Of a stretch of DNA of 64,000 nt, positions 54,546 to 62,875 are shown piece after piece. A program made the translations under genes and the position numbers. The notes under the pieces are model-generated. The model was not told the origin of the DNA. It searched no databases and was given only the letters and a program-made list of their open reading frames with translations. The number at the start of each line of letters is the position of its first letter. Position 1 is the stretch's first letter. This stretch comes from Geminocystis sp. NIES-3709 (lineage in GTDB: Bacteria; Cyanobacteriota; Cyanobacteriia; Cyanobacteriales; Cyanobacteriaceae), in assembly GCF_001548115.1 (NCBI RefSeq), contig NZ_AP014821.1:2731262-2795261 (forward strand). The letters run 5' to 3'.

Positions 54546-55505
54546 TTAACGAATTAAGTTTAATAATTCTTTGGGAGAAGCTAATAAATCAATAGCAACA
54601 AAAAAGATTTTTCCATCGGGATTGAGAAGGAAACGCCATGCAATATCCATGCCAACATTACCGCCAAACCAAGGTGTTTGTACTTTTCCTGTAACTTTAA
54701 TTTGAGTATAACCTCCATCAGCAGGTTCGGTAACACCGTGTTTAGGTATTAATTTGAGGTTTTGACATTCTTCTTTAAAGAAGCGGAGAATATTATCTTT
54801 ACCAACGATGGGACGTTTGAACGGAGGTTGTAATGCACCATCAGGAAGAAATAATTCGATTAAAGTATCAAAATCGTTAGCATTTAAGTTATCCATGTAG
54901 TTAAGTACTGTTGGGTTGCTGACCCCATCAATGGATACTTTTGTACGCTTAGATACTTCTTGAGGAGGAGTTACAGGTTCAGCGATCTGTGTATAATTCC
55001 CTAATTTATTAACATCATAACCCATATCAACCACTGCATTACGAAGTACGGTAATTTGTTGACCTGGTTCTAATTTTTTGATAGCTTCTAAAACAGAATT
55101 GGCATTAGCAGAAAGTTGATAACCTTCAGGAATAGGTGCAACGATTCCTTCTTCCATAAATTTGCCTAACTGATACCAAAAACCAAGTTTGATATTTACA
55201 CTCCAGACAGCATAAGTACGACAAATAGGAGTATCCGCACGGTTAGCTAAATCGCACATGACTTGTGATTGTTGTTGAGCTGTCATGGTTTTGATTTCGT
55301 TAAGAGTTGATTCTGCTAATATCATACTAGCGGCTCCAGGGGCTGCGATCGTAATTGTTGTACCCATTTCTAGGTAAGCAAACCAAATTAAGGCTAATTG
55401 ATCTTCTGCACTTAATTGGGTAAATCTGGCGATCGTAGCTGGTACGACATCTGCGGCTAAGGTTTGAGGAAAAATAGTACGAGCCGAATCAATAGTAAAA
55501 GGCAT
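54546..55505 (-). CDS. ocp: Orange carotenoid protein (OCP1 type)
   Basis: 319-residue blue-light sensor and phycobilisome energy quencher. The N-terminal helical domain binds one ketocarotenoid with the C-terminal NTF2-like domain: FTIDSARTIFPQTLAADVVP, DQLALIWFAYLEMG, CRTYAVWS, the LRNAVVDMGYD hinge (Arg that binds the phycobilisome), then linker and VLNYMDNLNANDFDTLIELF with the Tyr, and DIAWRFLLNPDGKIFFVAID with the Trp, both of which hydrogen-bond the carotenoid keto group. Neighbouring FRP and CrtW-like ketolase genes support the OCP1 class. Compared with Synechocystis it has two extra residues in the linker region. Its own terminator follows. Confidence 0.98.
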   Translation of the reverse strand: MPFTIDSARTIFPQTLAADVVPATIARFTQLSAEDQLALIWFAYLEMGTTITIAAPGAASMILAESTLNEIKTMTAQQQSQVMCDLANRADTPICRTYAVWSVNIKLGFWYQLGKFMEEGIVAPIPEGYQLSANANSVLEAIKKLEPGQQITVLRNAVVDMGYDVNKLGNYTQIAEPVTPPQEVSKRTKVSIDGVSNPTVLNYMDNLNANDFDTLIELFLPDGALQPPFKRPIVGKDNILRFFKEECQNLKLIPKHGVTEPADGGYTQIKVTGKVQTPWFGGNVGMDIAWRFLLNPDGKIFFVAIDLLASPKELLNLIR

Positions 55506-55661
55506 AATTAAAACCTAATTTTGTAAAGTTATGTAACTAATTTAACATTTTTGGTTTAAAAAATATTTAGTGTTGAGGTGTGGATTCTGCGATAGTGACC
55601 AAAGAAAAGATCATGTTACCCTAGAGTTTGTTTTTATTTTTCGCCTTAAACAAAAAATATT

Positions 55662-56354
55662 ATGAGTAATTACTGGGGTTTAGTTATTGCTTTAGTGATT
55701 ATTTCTCTTTGGATAGTAACAGTTTCTCTTTATCAAATTAATGACTTTACTAAAGTTAATTACTTGGTAATTTTATTATTAATTCTGTGGCAAACTTTTT
55801 TAAATACGGGATTATTTATTATTGCCCATGATGCTATGCACGGTCTAATTTTACCGATAAATATTAAATTTAATCATTTTATTGGTACGGTTGCTTTGAT
55901 TTTATATGCTTTTTTATTCTATGAAAATTTAAGAAAAAAACACTTATTACATCATCGTTTTTCTGGAACTAATCTTGATCCAGATTTTCACAATAGGGAT
56001 AATTCAAGTTTTTTAAGTTGGTATGGAGAATTTATGACTCAATATCTCAGTTTTAATAATTTATTTCGATTATGCTCAATTGTGTTAATAATTGCTTATT
56101 ATTGTGAAATTACTTGGCTTCATTTACTATTATTTTGGGCATTACCTTTAATTTTAAGCTCATTACAACTATTCTTTTTTGGCACTTTTTTACCTCATCG
56201 TCAAAATAACGAAGAAGAGGGTATATCCTCTATTCAAAGTCTTTATTTACCAAAATTTTGGTCATTAATTGCCTGTTATCATTTTAGTTATCATCAAGAA
56301 CATCATCAATATCCTTGGGTGCCTTGGTGGAAATTACCTTCTTTTGTAAAATAA
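55662..56354 (+). CDS. crtW: CrtW-type beta-carotene ketolase
   Basis: 230-residue di-iron membrane enzyme adding 4-keto groups to beta-carotene, giving echinenone and canthaxanthin. Histidine boxes: FIIAHDAMHGLILP near residue 60, KKHLLHHRFSGTNLDPDFHN near 100, and FSYHQEHHQYPWVPWWKLP near the end, in a frame of four or so helices (WGLVIALVIISLWIVTVSL). It is divergent from ocp, 156 bases apart, and would make the ketocarotenoid OCP needs. Fatty-acid desaturase is the alternative superfamily, but the PWVPWWKLP end is typical of CrtW. Confidence 0.92.
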   Translation: MSNYWGLVIALVIISLWIVTVSLYQINDFTKVNYLVILLLILWQTFLNTGLFIIAHDAMHGLILPINIKFNHFIGTVALILYAFLFYENLRKKHLLHHRFSGTNLDPDFHNRDNSSFLSWYGEFMTQYLSFNNLFRLCSIVLIIAYYCEITWLHLLLFWALPLILSSLQLFFFGTFLPHRQNNEEEGISSIQSLYLPKFWSLIACYHFSYHQEHHQYPWVPWWKLPSFVK

Positions 56355-56358
56355 CTAT

Positions 56359-56742
56359 TTATGAAGATTTAGAGGTTAGTTGATAAGAAAGAGGTTCACA
56401 AAATTGATCAATTCCTTGTTTGATTACATAGATAATAACAGGGACTACTAATAAAGGAGGACAAATTTTTTTTTCTAGTATCGAATTGACTGCCGTTTCA
56501 ATATAATTGTCTTGTAAATCCGATCGTAAATTTTCCTCACATATGGCTACCCGACAACGTTTTGCCCAACCCTCTAACCAATCAACTCGATCAGGGGTTT
56601 GTCCTATTTTAAGTGCGATCGAGGTTGCACCGTCTTCTAAATCTCCTTCTGCATCTTCTATCATCTCCAATGCCATCATAGCTGGTTGACATTCAGTTAA
56701 TTGATCTCGATAGTAACTAATTTCTTGGCTGGTTAATTGCAT
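56359..56742 (-). CDS. Conserved cyanobacterial protein of unknown function
   Basis: 127 residues from the ATG at 56742; the longer in-frame reading from 56805 is less likely because the conserved part starts with MQLTSQEISYYRDQL. Acidic N-terminal half (MIEDAEGDLEDGATSIALKI, DRVDWLEGWAKRCRVAICEE) and one hydrophobic segment near the C-terminus (PPLLVVPVIIYVIKQGID). I do not recognise a named family. The gene ends 4 bases from the crtW stop, converging on it. Confidence 0.65.
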   Translation of the reverse strand: MQLTSQEISYYRDQLTECQPAMMALEMIEDAEGDLEDGATSIALKIGQTPDRVDWLEGWAKRCRVAICEENLRSDLQDNYIETAVNSILEKKICPPLLVVPVIIYVIKQGIDQFCEPLSYQLTSKSS

Positions 56743-57144
56743 AAATATTTGATAAATAATTAACGCTCTTGATAACGATAAGATATTATTGATAAATAGT
56801 AACAAAAATATACTAAAAGATAAATAGGATAAGAGAAATTATTTTTTGATTTATCCTATAAAAAATAAGAAGATTATAGTTATTCTTTGTATTTTACTTA
56901 CTCTTTTTATATCAATTGCCAAATTCTTTTAAGATTATAGGAATTAAAAGTAAAATCTTTAGAAATAATTGTTATATATTCTTCTATAGATTGACTCATC
57001 ATTTTCAGTTGATTAACTCGTTATTTTCTGTGGATAATTGCCGTAAAATTTGGGGATTTTCTTTAATGATATTTATGTTTTGACTTAGAGGCTGTTTATA
57101 ATCAATTATCGTAACTATTGCCTCTTGACTTTTGTCTATTGCCT

Positions 57145-57170
57145 GACTTCTTCCCGAAGTCTATTATTTT
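57145..57170 (+). terminator. Hairpin with T-rich tail upstream of glcD
   Basis: GACTTC-TTCCC-GAAGTC is followed by TATTATTTTT. It has the form of an intrinsic terminator in the plus direction although no plus-strand gene ends close by; it may stop read-through or act in a glcD leader. Confidence 0.45.
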
Positions 57171-57194
57171 TGTGGATAACTCTAACACCTAACA

Positions 57195-57236
57195 GAGAAT
57201 TTATGATAGAGGGTGCAAGATCTAAAATATAATATA
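57195..57236 (+). repeat. Copy 2 of the conserved 30-base upstream block (other copy before ald)
   Basis: GAGAATTTATGATAGAGGG then TGCAAGATCTA and AAATATAATATA. Against 4632-4669 there is one added G and otherwise identity over 30 bases. The AT-rich tail contains TATAAT-like words, so it may include a -10 element. It lies 28 bases before the glcD ATG. Confidence 0.6.
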
Positions 57237-57264
57237 ACTTACTATCTACTATGTATTATCCACC

Positions 57265-58731
57265 ATGTTTTTTACTTCTACTCGCAATAAATGGCAATCT
57301 ATAATCAAAGAATTAGAAGAAATATTGGGTAAAAATGGTGTAGTCAAACGCAAAGAAGAACTTTTAACCTATGAATGTGACGGCTTAACTGAATATCGTC
57401 AACGCCCTGCCTTAGTAACATTACCAAAAACTACAGAGCAAGTAGCACAAGTGGTCAAGATTTGTAATAAATATGAAACTCCTTGGGTAGCAAGAGGGGC
57501 TGGTACGGGTTTATCTGGAGGTGCGTTACCTGTAGAAGACTGCATTTTAATTGTTACAGCGAGAATGCGAGAAATTTTGGATATTGACTATGATAATCAA
57601 AGAATTGTGGTGCAACCCGGTATTATTAATAATTGGGTGACACAAGCAGTTAGTGGAAAAGGTTTTTATTATGCTCCAGATCCTTCCAGTCAGATAATAT
57701 GCTCTATTGGTGGTAACGTGGCAGAAAATTCTGGGGGTGTCCACTGTCTTAAATATGGTACGACAACTAATCATGTTTTGGGTTTAACGATCGTGACAGC
57801 AGAAGGAGATATATTAAAAATAGGGGGAAAAGTACCAGAAATGCCAGGATTTGACCTTACAGGCTTATTTGTTGGCTCAGAAGGCACTTTAGGCATCGCC
57901 ACAGAAATAACCTTAAAAATTCTTAAAATCCCTGATGCTATCTGTGTTGTTTTGGCAGATTTTAACAGTATTGAAGAAGCAGGAAGTGCTGTTGCAGAGA
58001 TTATTCGAGCTGGTATTATTCCCGCAGGTATGGAGATGATGGATAATTTTAGTATTAATGCAGTAGAAGATGTGGTGGCGACTGATTGTTACCCCCGTGA
58101 TGCTCAAGCCATTCTCTTAGTAGAGTTAGACGGTTTACAAGTGGAAGTTGATACCAATAAGAAAAAAGTAGATGCTATTTGTCGATCGTGCGGTGCAAGA
58201 AGTGTTACTTCAGCTAATGATGAGCTTACCCGTTTAAAATTGTGGAAGGGAAGAAAAGCCGCTTTTGCCGCTATGGGTAAAATTAGCCCTAATTATTTTG
58301 TACAGGATGGTGTTGTACCTCGATCAAAACTATCTCAGGTATTAGGGGAAATAAATGCTTTAGGGGAACAATATGGCTATCGTATCGCTAATGTTTTTCA
58401 TGCAGGAGATGGTAACTTACACCCCTTGATTTTATATAACAATGCGATCGAAGGTTCATTTACAAAAGTAGAGGAGTTAGGAGGAGAAATTCTCAAACTA
58501 TGCGTCAGAGTGGGCGGTAGTATTTCAGGAGAACACGGTATCGGTAGCGACAAAAAGTGTTATATGAGAGATATGTTTACAGAAACAGACTTAGAAACTA
58601 TGCAGTATGTAAGAGCAAGTTTTAATCCGAAAGGGTTAGCAAATCCTGACAAAATTTTCCCAACTCCTCGCACTTGTGGAGAATCAGCTAATGCAAAAAT
58701 CTCAGAATACAAAACGGTACAGGCATTTTAA
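57265..58731 (+). CDS. glcD: Glycolate dehydrogenase subunit GlcD (FAD-linked oxidase)
   Basis: 488 residues. It oxidises glycolate from photorespiration to glyoxylate. FAD-binding PCMH domain: PWVARGAGTGLSGGALPVED near residue 75 and ENSGGVHCLKYGTTTNHVLG, GLFVGSEGTLGIATEITLKI; C-terminal FAD-linked oxidase domain with VFHAGDGNLHPLILYNN and GGSISGEHGIGSDKKCYM. D-lactate dehydrogenases share the fold; in cyanobacteria this gene type is usually glcD. The partner glcE/glcF genes are not adjacent, as is common in cyanobacteria. Start MFFTSTRNKWQ with ATG at 57265. Confidence 0.93.
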   Translation: MFFTSTRNKWQSIIKELEEILGKNGVVKRKEELLTYECDGLTEYRQRPALVTLPKTTEQVAQVVKICNKYETPWVARGAGTGLSGGALPVEDCILIVTARMREILDIDYDNQRIVVQPGIINNWVTQAVSGKGFYYAPDPSSQIICSIGGNVAENSGGVHCLKYGTTTNHVLGLTIVTAEGDILKIGGKVPEMPGFDLTGLFVGSEGTLGIATEITLKILKIPDAICVVLADFNSIEEAGSAVAEIIRAGIIPAGMEMMDNFSINAVEDVVATDCYPRDAQAILLVELDGLQVEVDTNKKKVDAICRSCGARSVTSANDELTRLKLWKGRKAAFAAMGKISPNYFVQDGVVPRSKLSQVLGEINALGEQYGYRIANVFHAGDGNLHPLILYNNAIEGSFTKVEELGGEILKLCVRVGGSISGEHGIGSDKKCYMRDMFTETDLETMQYVRASFNPKGLANPDKIFPTPRTCGESANAKISEYKTVQAF

Positions 58732-58865
58732 TTATTTGTATTGACAACATAAGCCATACACTTTTTGATTTATTTGTCAATGCGTAAGTTCTAAATTTGT
58801 CTTAAATATTTAATGAGTCTATTCTTTCGGAATCTGCTTGCCAGTGCGAACTTTAAAGTTGTAAA

Positions 58866-59450
58866 TTAAATTTGATTTAATGATGAAATTATCAACTTTC
58901 CTTGTCGTAAAATGTCCCAAGTTTTTCCCGTCCATTTTATAACAGTAGAAGCAACTCCCGAATTTTGAGTATTTTCGTAATCTAAAACGTAAACTGAGGG
59001 AAATTTAGATGCAATTCCAGACATATCCGTTAAAGGATCTTCTCCTGATAAGTTTGCGCTTGTAGTCGCTAATGCTCCTGTAGCTTTAAGGATTTCTTGT
59101 GCGATCGAGCAATTAGGAACACGAATTCCGATACTATTAGGATTAAGAGGATTCATTGTCGATGGAATTAAAGAAGAAGCAGGTAAAACCATCGTTAAAC
59201 CACCGGGTAAGTATTTATTTGCCATATCCTGCCAAATATTTAATTCTTTTGATGTGCCTTTGACATATTGCCAGATTTCTTCTACAGTGCTAGTCATTAA
59301 AATTAAAGGCTTTTCGTAACTTCTCTGTTTCAACTCAAAAATTAAATGACTATGACTAGGTTTCACCGCTAAAGCAGGTAAAGTATCTGTAGGGAAGCTA
59401 ACTACTTGATTGTCGATCGCTTTTTCGACTAAAACAGAAAAAGAAACCAT
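58866..59450 (-). CDS. YrdC/Sua5-type threonylcarbamoyl-AMP synthase-like protein
   Basis: 194 residues. The fold makes threonylcarbamoyl-AMP from Thr, bicarbonate and ATP, the first step of tRNA t6A. Marks are SFPTDTLPALAVKPSHSH, FELKQRSYEKPLILMTSTVE, LPGGLTMVLPAS, SIGIRVPNCSIAQEILKATG and PLATTSANLSGEDPLTDM (here GALATTSANLSGEDPLTDM), ending ILRQGKLI. It is shorter than Sua5, without its C-terminal domain, so resembles TsaC/YciO; which of the two cannot be settled by eye. The tsaE gene at 53287 belongs to the same pathway. Confidence 0.9.
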   Translation of the reverse strand: MVSFSVLVEKAIDNQVVSFPTDTLPALAVKPSHSHLIFELKQRSYEKPLILMTSTVEEIWQYVKGTSKELNIWQDMANKYLPGGLTMVLPASSLIPSTMNPLNPNSIGIRVPNCSIAQEILKATGALATTSANLSGEDPLTDMSGIASKFPSVYVLDYENTQNSGVASTVIKWTGKTWDILRQGKLIISSLNQI

Positions 59451-59538
59451 AAGATTAATTGATAATTAATAATTCCTAACTGATAATTATAGATATTGAC
59501 TAAATTTTAATCAACTGTTAATTATTTATTATTTTAGA

Positions 59539-60534
59539 ATGCGTATAGTTTTTTTTGGTACACCCAAGTTTGCTGTCACAACTTTAGAAAAATTGCTGAC
59601 TGATTCTCCTCATGAAATAACTGCCGTTGTCACCCAACCCGACAAAAGACGAGGTAGGGGAAACAAAATGATACCCTCTCCGGTGAAAGAATTAGCTTTA
59701 AAACATAATCTACCAGTATGGCAACCCATCAGAATAAAAAAAGATAAAGAAACTTTAGAATTGTTGCATAAAAGTCACAGTGATATTTTTGTAGTTGTTG
59801 CCTACGGACAAATTTTATCCCGAAAAATCCTAAATATGCCCAAATTAGGTTGTATTAATGTTCATGGTTCAATTTTACCTGAATATCGAGGTGCCGCACC
59901 TATTCAATGGAGTATTTATGATGGCAAAACCGAAACAGGTATAACAACCATGTTAATGGATGAAGGTATGGATACAGGAGATATGTTGCTTAAAGCCTAT
60001 AAACCTATTGATTTATTTATTAATGTAGAACAATTATCAGGTAAATTAGCGTCACAAGGTGCCGATTTATTATTGGAGACTTTGGAGAAACTAGAAAAAC
60101 AAGAAATTCAACCTATTCCTCAAGATAATGATTTAGCCACCTATGCTCGTTTAATTGAGAAAGAAGATTACAATATTAATTGGCATAAATCGGCCTTAGA
60201 AATTCATAATCAAGTTAGGGCATTTTATCCTCACTGTATCACCAATTTTCGAGGACAAATTTTAAAAGTAATAGAAACGATACCTTTAACAGAAATAACA
60301 ACCATAGATTTACCCCCACATTTAAGTAAATTACCATCATTTTTACAAGATATTGATCAATTGTCTGGAAAAATTGGAGAAATACTAAAAACAATTAAAA
60401 ATTTTGGCTTTGTAGTGCAAACAAAACAAGGCTTGTTATTAATATTAGAGGTACAATTAGCAGGGAAAAAACAACAATCTGCATGGAATTTTATTAATGG
60501 TACTCATTTACAATTGGGAGAAAAACTTCTATAA
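59539..60534 (+). CDS. fmt: Methionyl-tRNA formyltransferase
   Basis: 331 residues. It formylates the initiator Met-tRNA using 10-formyl-tetrahydrofolate. The start MRIVFFGTPKFAVTTLEKLL, then QPDKRRGRGNKMIPSPVKEL, the catalytic triad region INVHGSILPEYRGAAPIQWS (Asn, His) and MLMDEGMDTGDMLL (Asp) are all present; the C-terminal OB-like tRNA domain starts near 210. Length is normal (310-335). Divergent from the YrdC/Sua5 gene with 88 bases between, which must hold both promoters. Confidence 0.97.
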   Translation: MRIVFFGTPKFAVTTLEKLLTDSPHEITAVVTQPDKRRGRGNKMIPSPVKELALKHNLPVWQPIRIKKDKETLELLHKSHSDIFVVVAYGQILSRKILNMPKLGCINVHGSILPEYRGAAPIQWSIYDGKTETGITTMLMDEGMDTGDMLLKAYKPIDLFINVEQLSGKLASQGADLLLETLEKLEKQEIQPIPQDNDLATYARLIEKEDYNINWHKSALEIHNQVRAFYPHCITNFRGQILKVIETIPLTEITTIDLPPHLSKLPSFLQDIDQLSGKIGEILKTIKNFGFVVQTKQGLLLILEVQLAGKKQQSAWNFINGTHLQLGEKLL

Positions 60535-60714
60535 AAAAGTTGAGAATGAATTGTTATTAAAAAATGTTATTATAATTACTCGATCGTCTATTTTATAATT
60601 TGAAAAAAGTAACAAAAAATATTCAATAGAAAGAGACTAAATATCCTTAATTTTATATATTTATCCGGTTTATTAATACTTTTAAAAAACCTTTTGATTA
60701 AAGTTTAAATATTT

Positions 60715-61239
60715 ATGAATTTAGCATTAAAAATATCTCAGACAATTGATGTAATTACAGAATGGTACGGAAAAGTTATTTAGTGGTTAGTACTGGTAGT
60801 GATTGGTATTGGCGTATGGAATGTAATTGGTAGATATATTGATAAAATAATTGGTGAAAATTTAACTTCTAATATTTTAATTAAACTTCAGTAGTATTTA
60901 TTCGATTTAATATTTTTTTTTGGAGCAGCTTATACTTAAAAAAAAGATAGTCATGTAAGAGTAGATATTTTCTATAAAAATTTATCTTCTAAAGGTAAGG
61001 TTTTAGCTAATATTATCGGAATAATATTATTTTTAATTCCTTTTTGTAGAGTAATTATTTATTTTTCTTGGCAATATGTTTTAAATTCATGGCAGATAAT
61101 GAAAATGTCTCCTGATGATGGTGGTTTACCTCGTTATCCGATAAAAACTATGATTATTTTCAGTCCTATTTTATTAATTATTCAAGGAATTTCTGAATTG
61201 ATTAAAAATCTAGCAATCTATTCTCAAAAGTTAGAATAA
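60715..61239 (+). pseudogene. TRAP transporter small permease (DctQ) with three in-frame stops
   Basis: Read as one frame of 175 codons, this is a DctQ/TRAP small subunit: WLVLVVIGIGVWNVIGRYID, GENLTSNILIKLQ, YLFDLIFFFGAAYT, HVRVDIFYKNLSSKGKVLAN, FSWQYVLNSWQIMKMSPDDG and GLPRYPIKTMIIFS, with four helices. Stops interrupt it at codons 23 (TAG 60781), 60 (TAG 60892) and 75 (TAA 60937). The second and third fit single-base changes of Trp TGG and Leu TTA, the residues I expect there. No frameshift has accumulated, so decay is probably recent. The large permease dctM and binding protein dctP are not here. Confidence 0.87.
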
Positions 61240-61724
61240 ATATTAAAAATATTGATCATCATAATAGAAAATTAATCTTGGATTATTAATTACTGTAATT
61301 ACCTATATTGTTGATTTCTTTTTCTGAGCATTATAAACTCAGGTTGTTTAATCTCTGTTATAATGTCTGTGATTTTATCAAAAACTCTGGTATAGCAGTC
61401 CGTTTCTGAGTTTTAATAAATCAAGTCGGAAATTTTACACAATAATAGTATAGATATAGCAGTCCTAAATAGGTAGTAAACCATAAATAGATATTTAATA
61501 ATTCTAAAACTGTTATTAGTTCTAAATTCTAAATTTTCAACTGACTAAAAAGGTGCATTCTGCACTATATTCATTTCGATAATTTATCTAGGTTTGCTGT
61601 AATCTTATTTTTAGCATTGGAATATGATGAATTAAATTAAATTGGATTGCTATAATATATTATTTGTCATTATTCTAATCTTGATGAAATTTAATTATTA
61701 AACTCTACTTTATCACCTTTTTTT
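61240..61724. other. Intergenic region with TATAGCAGTCC repeat fragments
   Basis: 485 bases after the dctQ remnant. TATAGCAGTCC occurs at 61391 and 61455. The second copy and an inverted GGATTGCTATA ending at 61654 could delimit a 200-bp element (61455-61654). No ORF or RNA gene. Confidence 0.5.
61455..61654 (+). repeat. Possible degenerate MITE with TATAGC ends
   Basis: Left end TATAGCAGTCCTAAATAGGT; right end on the complement TATAGCAATCCAATTTAATT. About 9-10 of the first 14 bases agree. The left end also resembles the sequence at 53250-53286. Weaker than the elements at 22317 and 38708. Confidence 0.4.
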
Positions 61725-62591
61725 ATGAATACTCCTCACTCTCCTAAATCTAATTTAACAAATAAAGATTGGTACACGATCGCGTGTAAAATAAGAACAC
61801 AAAATCAAGATTTAAAGAGCAAAGTTCAAGAATTAGAAAACTTAATTCAAGAACAAAAAAACCAGATTAAAGTTCAAGTAATAAAGAATCAAGATTCTCA
61901 GAAAAATTCTGCTCAATACCAGAGTAAAATAGAACAATTAGAGACAAAAATTAATGAAAACGAAATAAGAATTGAAGAAAAAAATGATCAATATCAAAAA
62001 CAAAAATCAGTAATAGAAAACTTGACTAAAGAATTAAAAAAAACCCAGCAATTAGCGGCTAGTTTAGAAAGAGATTGTTCTTTACTTCAAGATAGTTATA
62101 ATGAAGCTCAATATCAGTTAAAACAAAAAGAAAAAGAAAATAAAGAGTTATATACTAGATTGCAAAGACAACAGCGATATAATGCTCAATATAAAACTGC
62201 GTTGGATCAATATTTAACTAACTCTTCTACTCCTCCAGATGTTAATAGTTTAAGAATAAAATCTTGGTCAGAAAACAATTCAATTTCAAAAAATGACAAT
62301 ATTAATAGTAATTTAGAAAACAATAATTCTACCCCTGAAAATATACCTTTGTTAGAAAAAATTGATATGGAAATTGCTCAAATTGATCGTAATTTAGAAG
62401 ATAACTCTAACAATATATTGTCAGAATCAATTGATGAACCTTTAAAATCTCAAAATAACTCTAATAATCCTATTTTACCGCCACTAAATCAGGGAAATAT
62501 GTCTTCCAATCAAGAAATAAAAAATTCACAAAATAAACAAAAAAAATCTAAAGATAAATTATTTTTAAAACTTCCTAAGTTTGGTAAATAA
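61725..62591 (+). CDS. Coiled-coil protein of unknown function
   Basis: 288 residues. The first 30 (LTNKDWYTIACKIRTQNQDL) look globular and conserved, followed by a continuous coiled coil to about 160 (VQELENLIQEQKNQIKVQVI; YQLKQKEKENKELYTRLQRQ), then a low-complexity Asn/Ser-rich tail and a basic end (KKSKDKLFLKLPKFGK). The plan recalls small cyanobacterial coiled-coil proteins possibly tied to cell shape or division, but I cannot name it. Monocistronic. Confidence 0.75.
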   Translation: MNTPHSPKSNLTNKDWYTIACKIRTQNQDLKSKVQELENLIQEQKNQIKVQVIKNQDSQKNSAQYQSKIEQLETKINENEIRIEEKNDQYQKQKSVIENLTKELKKTQQLAASLERDCSLLQDSYNEAQYQLKQKEKENKELYTRLQRQQRYNAQYKTALDQYLTNSSTPPDVNSLRIKSWSENNSISKNDNINSNLENNNSTPENIPLLEKIDMEIAQIDRNLEDNSNNILSESIDEPLKSQNNSNNPILPPLNQGNMSSNQEIKNSQNKQKKSKDKLFLKLPKFGK

Positions 62592-62875
62592 AATTTTAAT
62601 CGCCTGTTTATCGAGTCTAAATTATAATTGTGGGAAAACTTTGTTCTATTAGTAATTGTCAATGATTTGTCAACTTCTAAATAATACCTAATCATTCTAA
62701 AAAGTATGGTTTTTCCCAAATAATTAATTTTGATTTTGTCAAAATCTCACAACTAATAAAGGATTACTATAGTAATTTTGTTTCTCAAAAAAAATTGAAC
62801 AAAAGGGAATTTATCAGGTAGAATCAAAACGAAAATGTAACATTATATTAAAAAATTTAGATTAGGAGGATTAAG

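Larger units (their letters stand above)
56743..57264. other. glcD upstream region with DnaA-box-like sites and a hairpin
   Basis: 522 AT-rich bases. Two exact TGTGGATAA (consensus DnaA box on the complement) at 57029-57037 and 57171-57179, and TTATCCACC at 57256-57264. A hairpin with T-rich tail is at 57145-57170 and the second copy of the ald-type block at 57195-57236. No ORF. Confidence 0.5.

Noticed and set aside
60715-61239. Stop codon reassignment or suppression in the dctQ frame
   Set aside because: All other genes in the window end normally at TAG/TAA/TGA and lack internal stops, so simple gene decay is the better reading.
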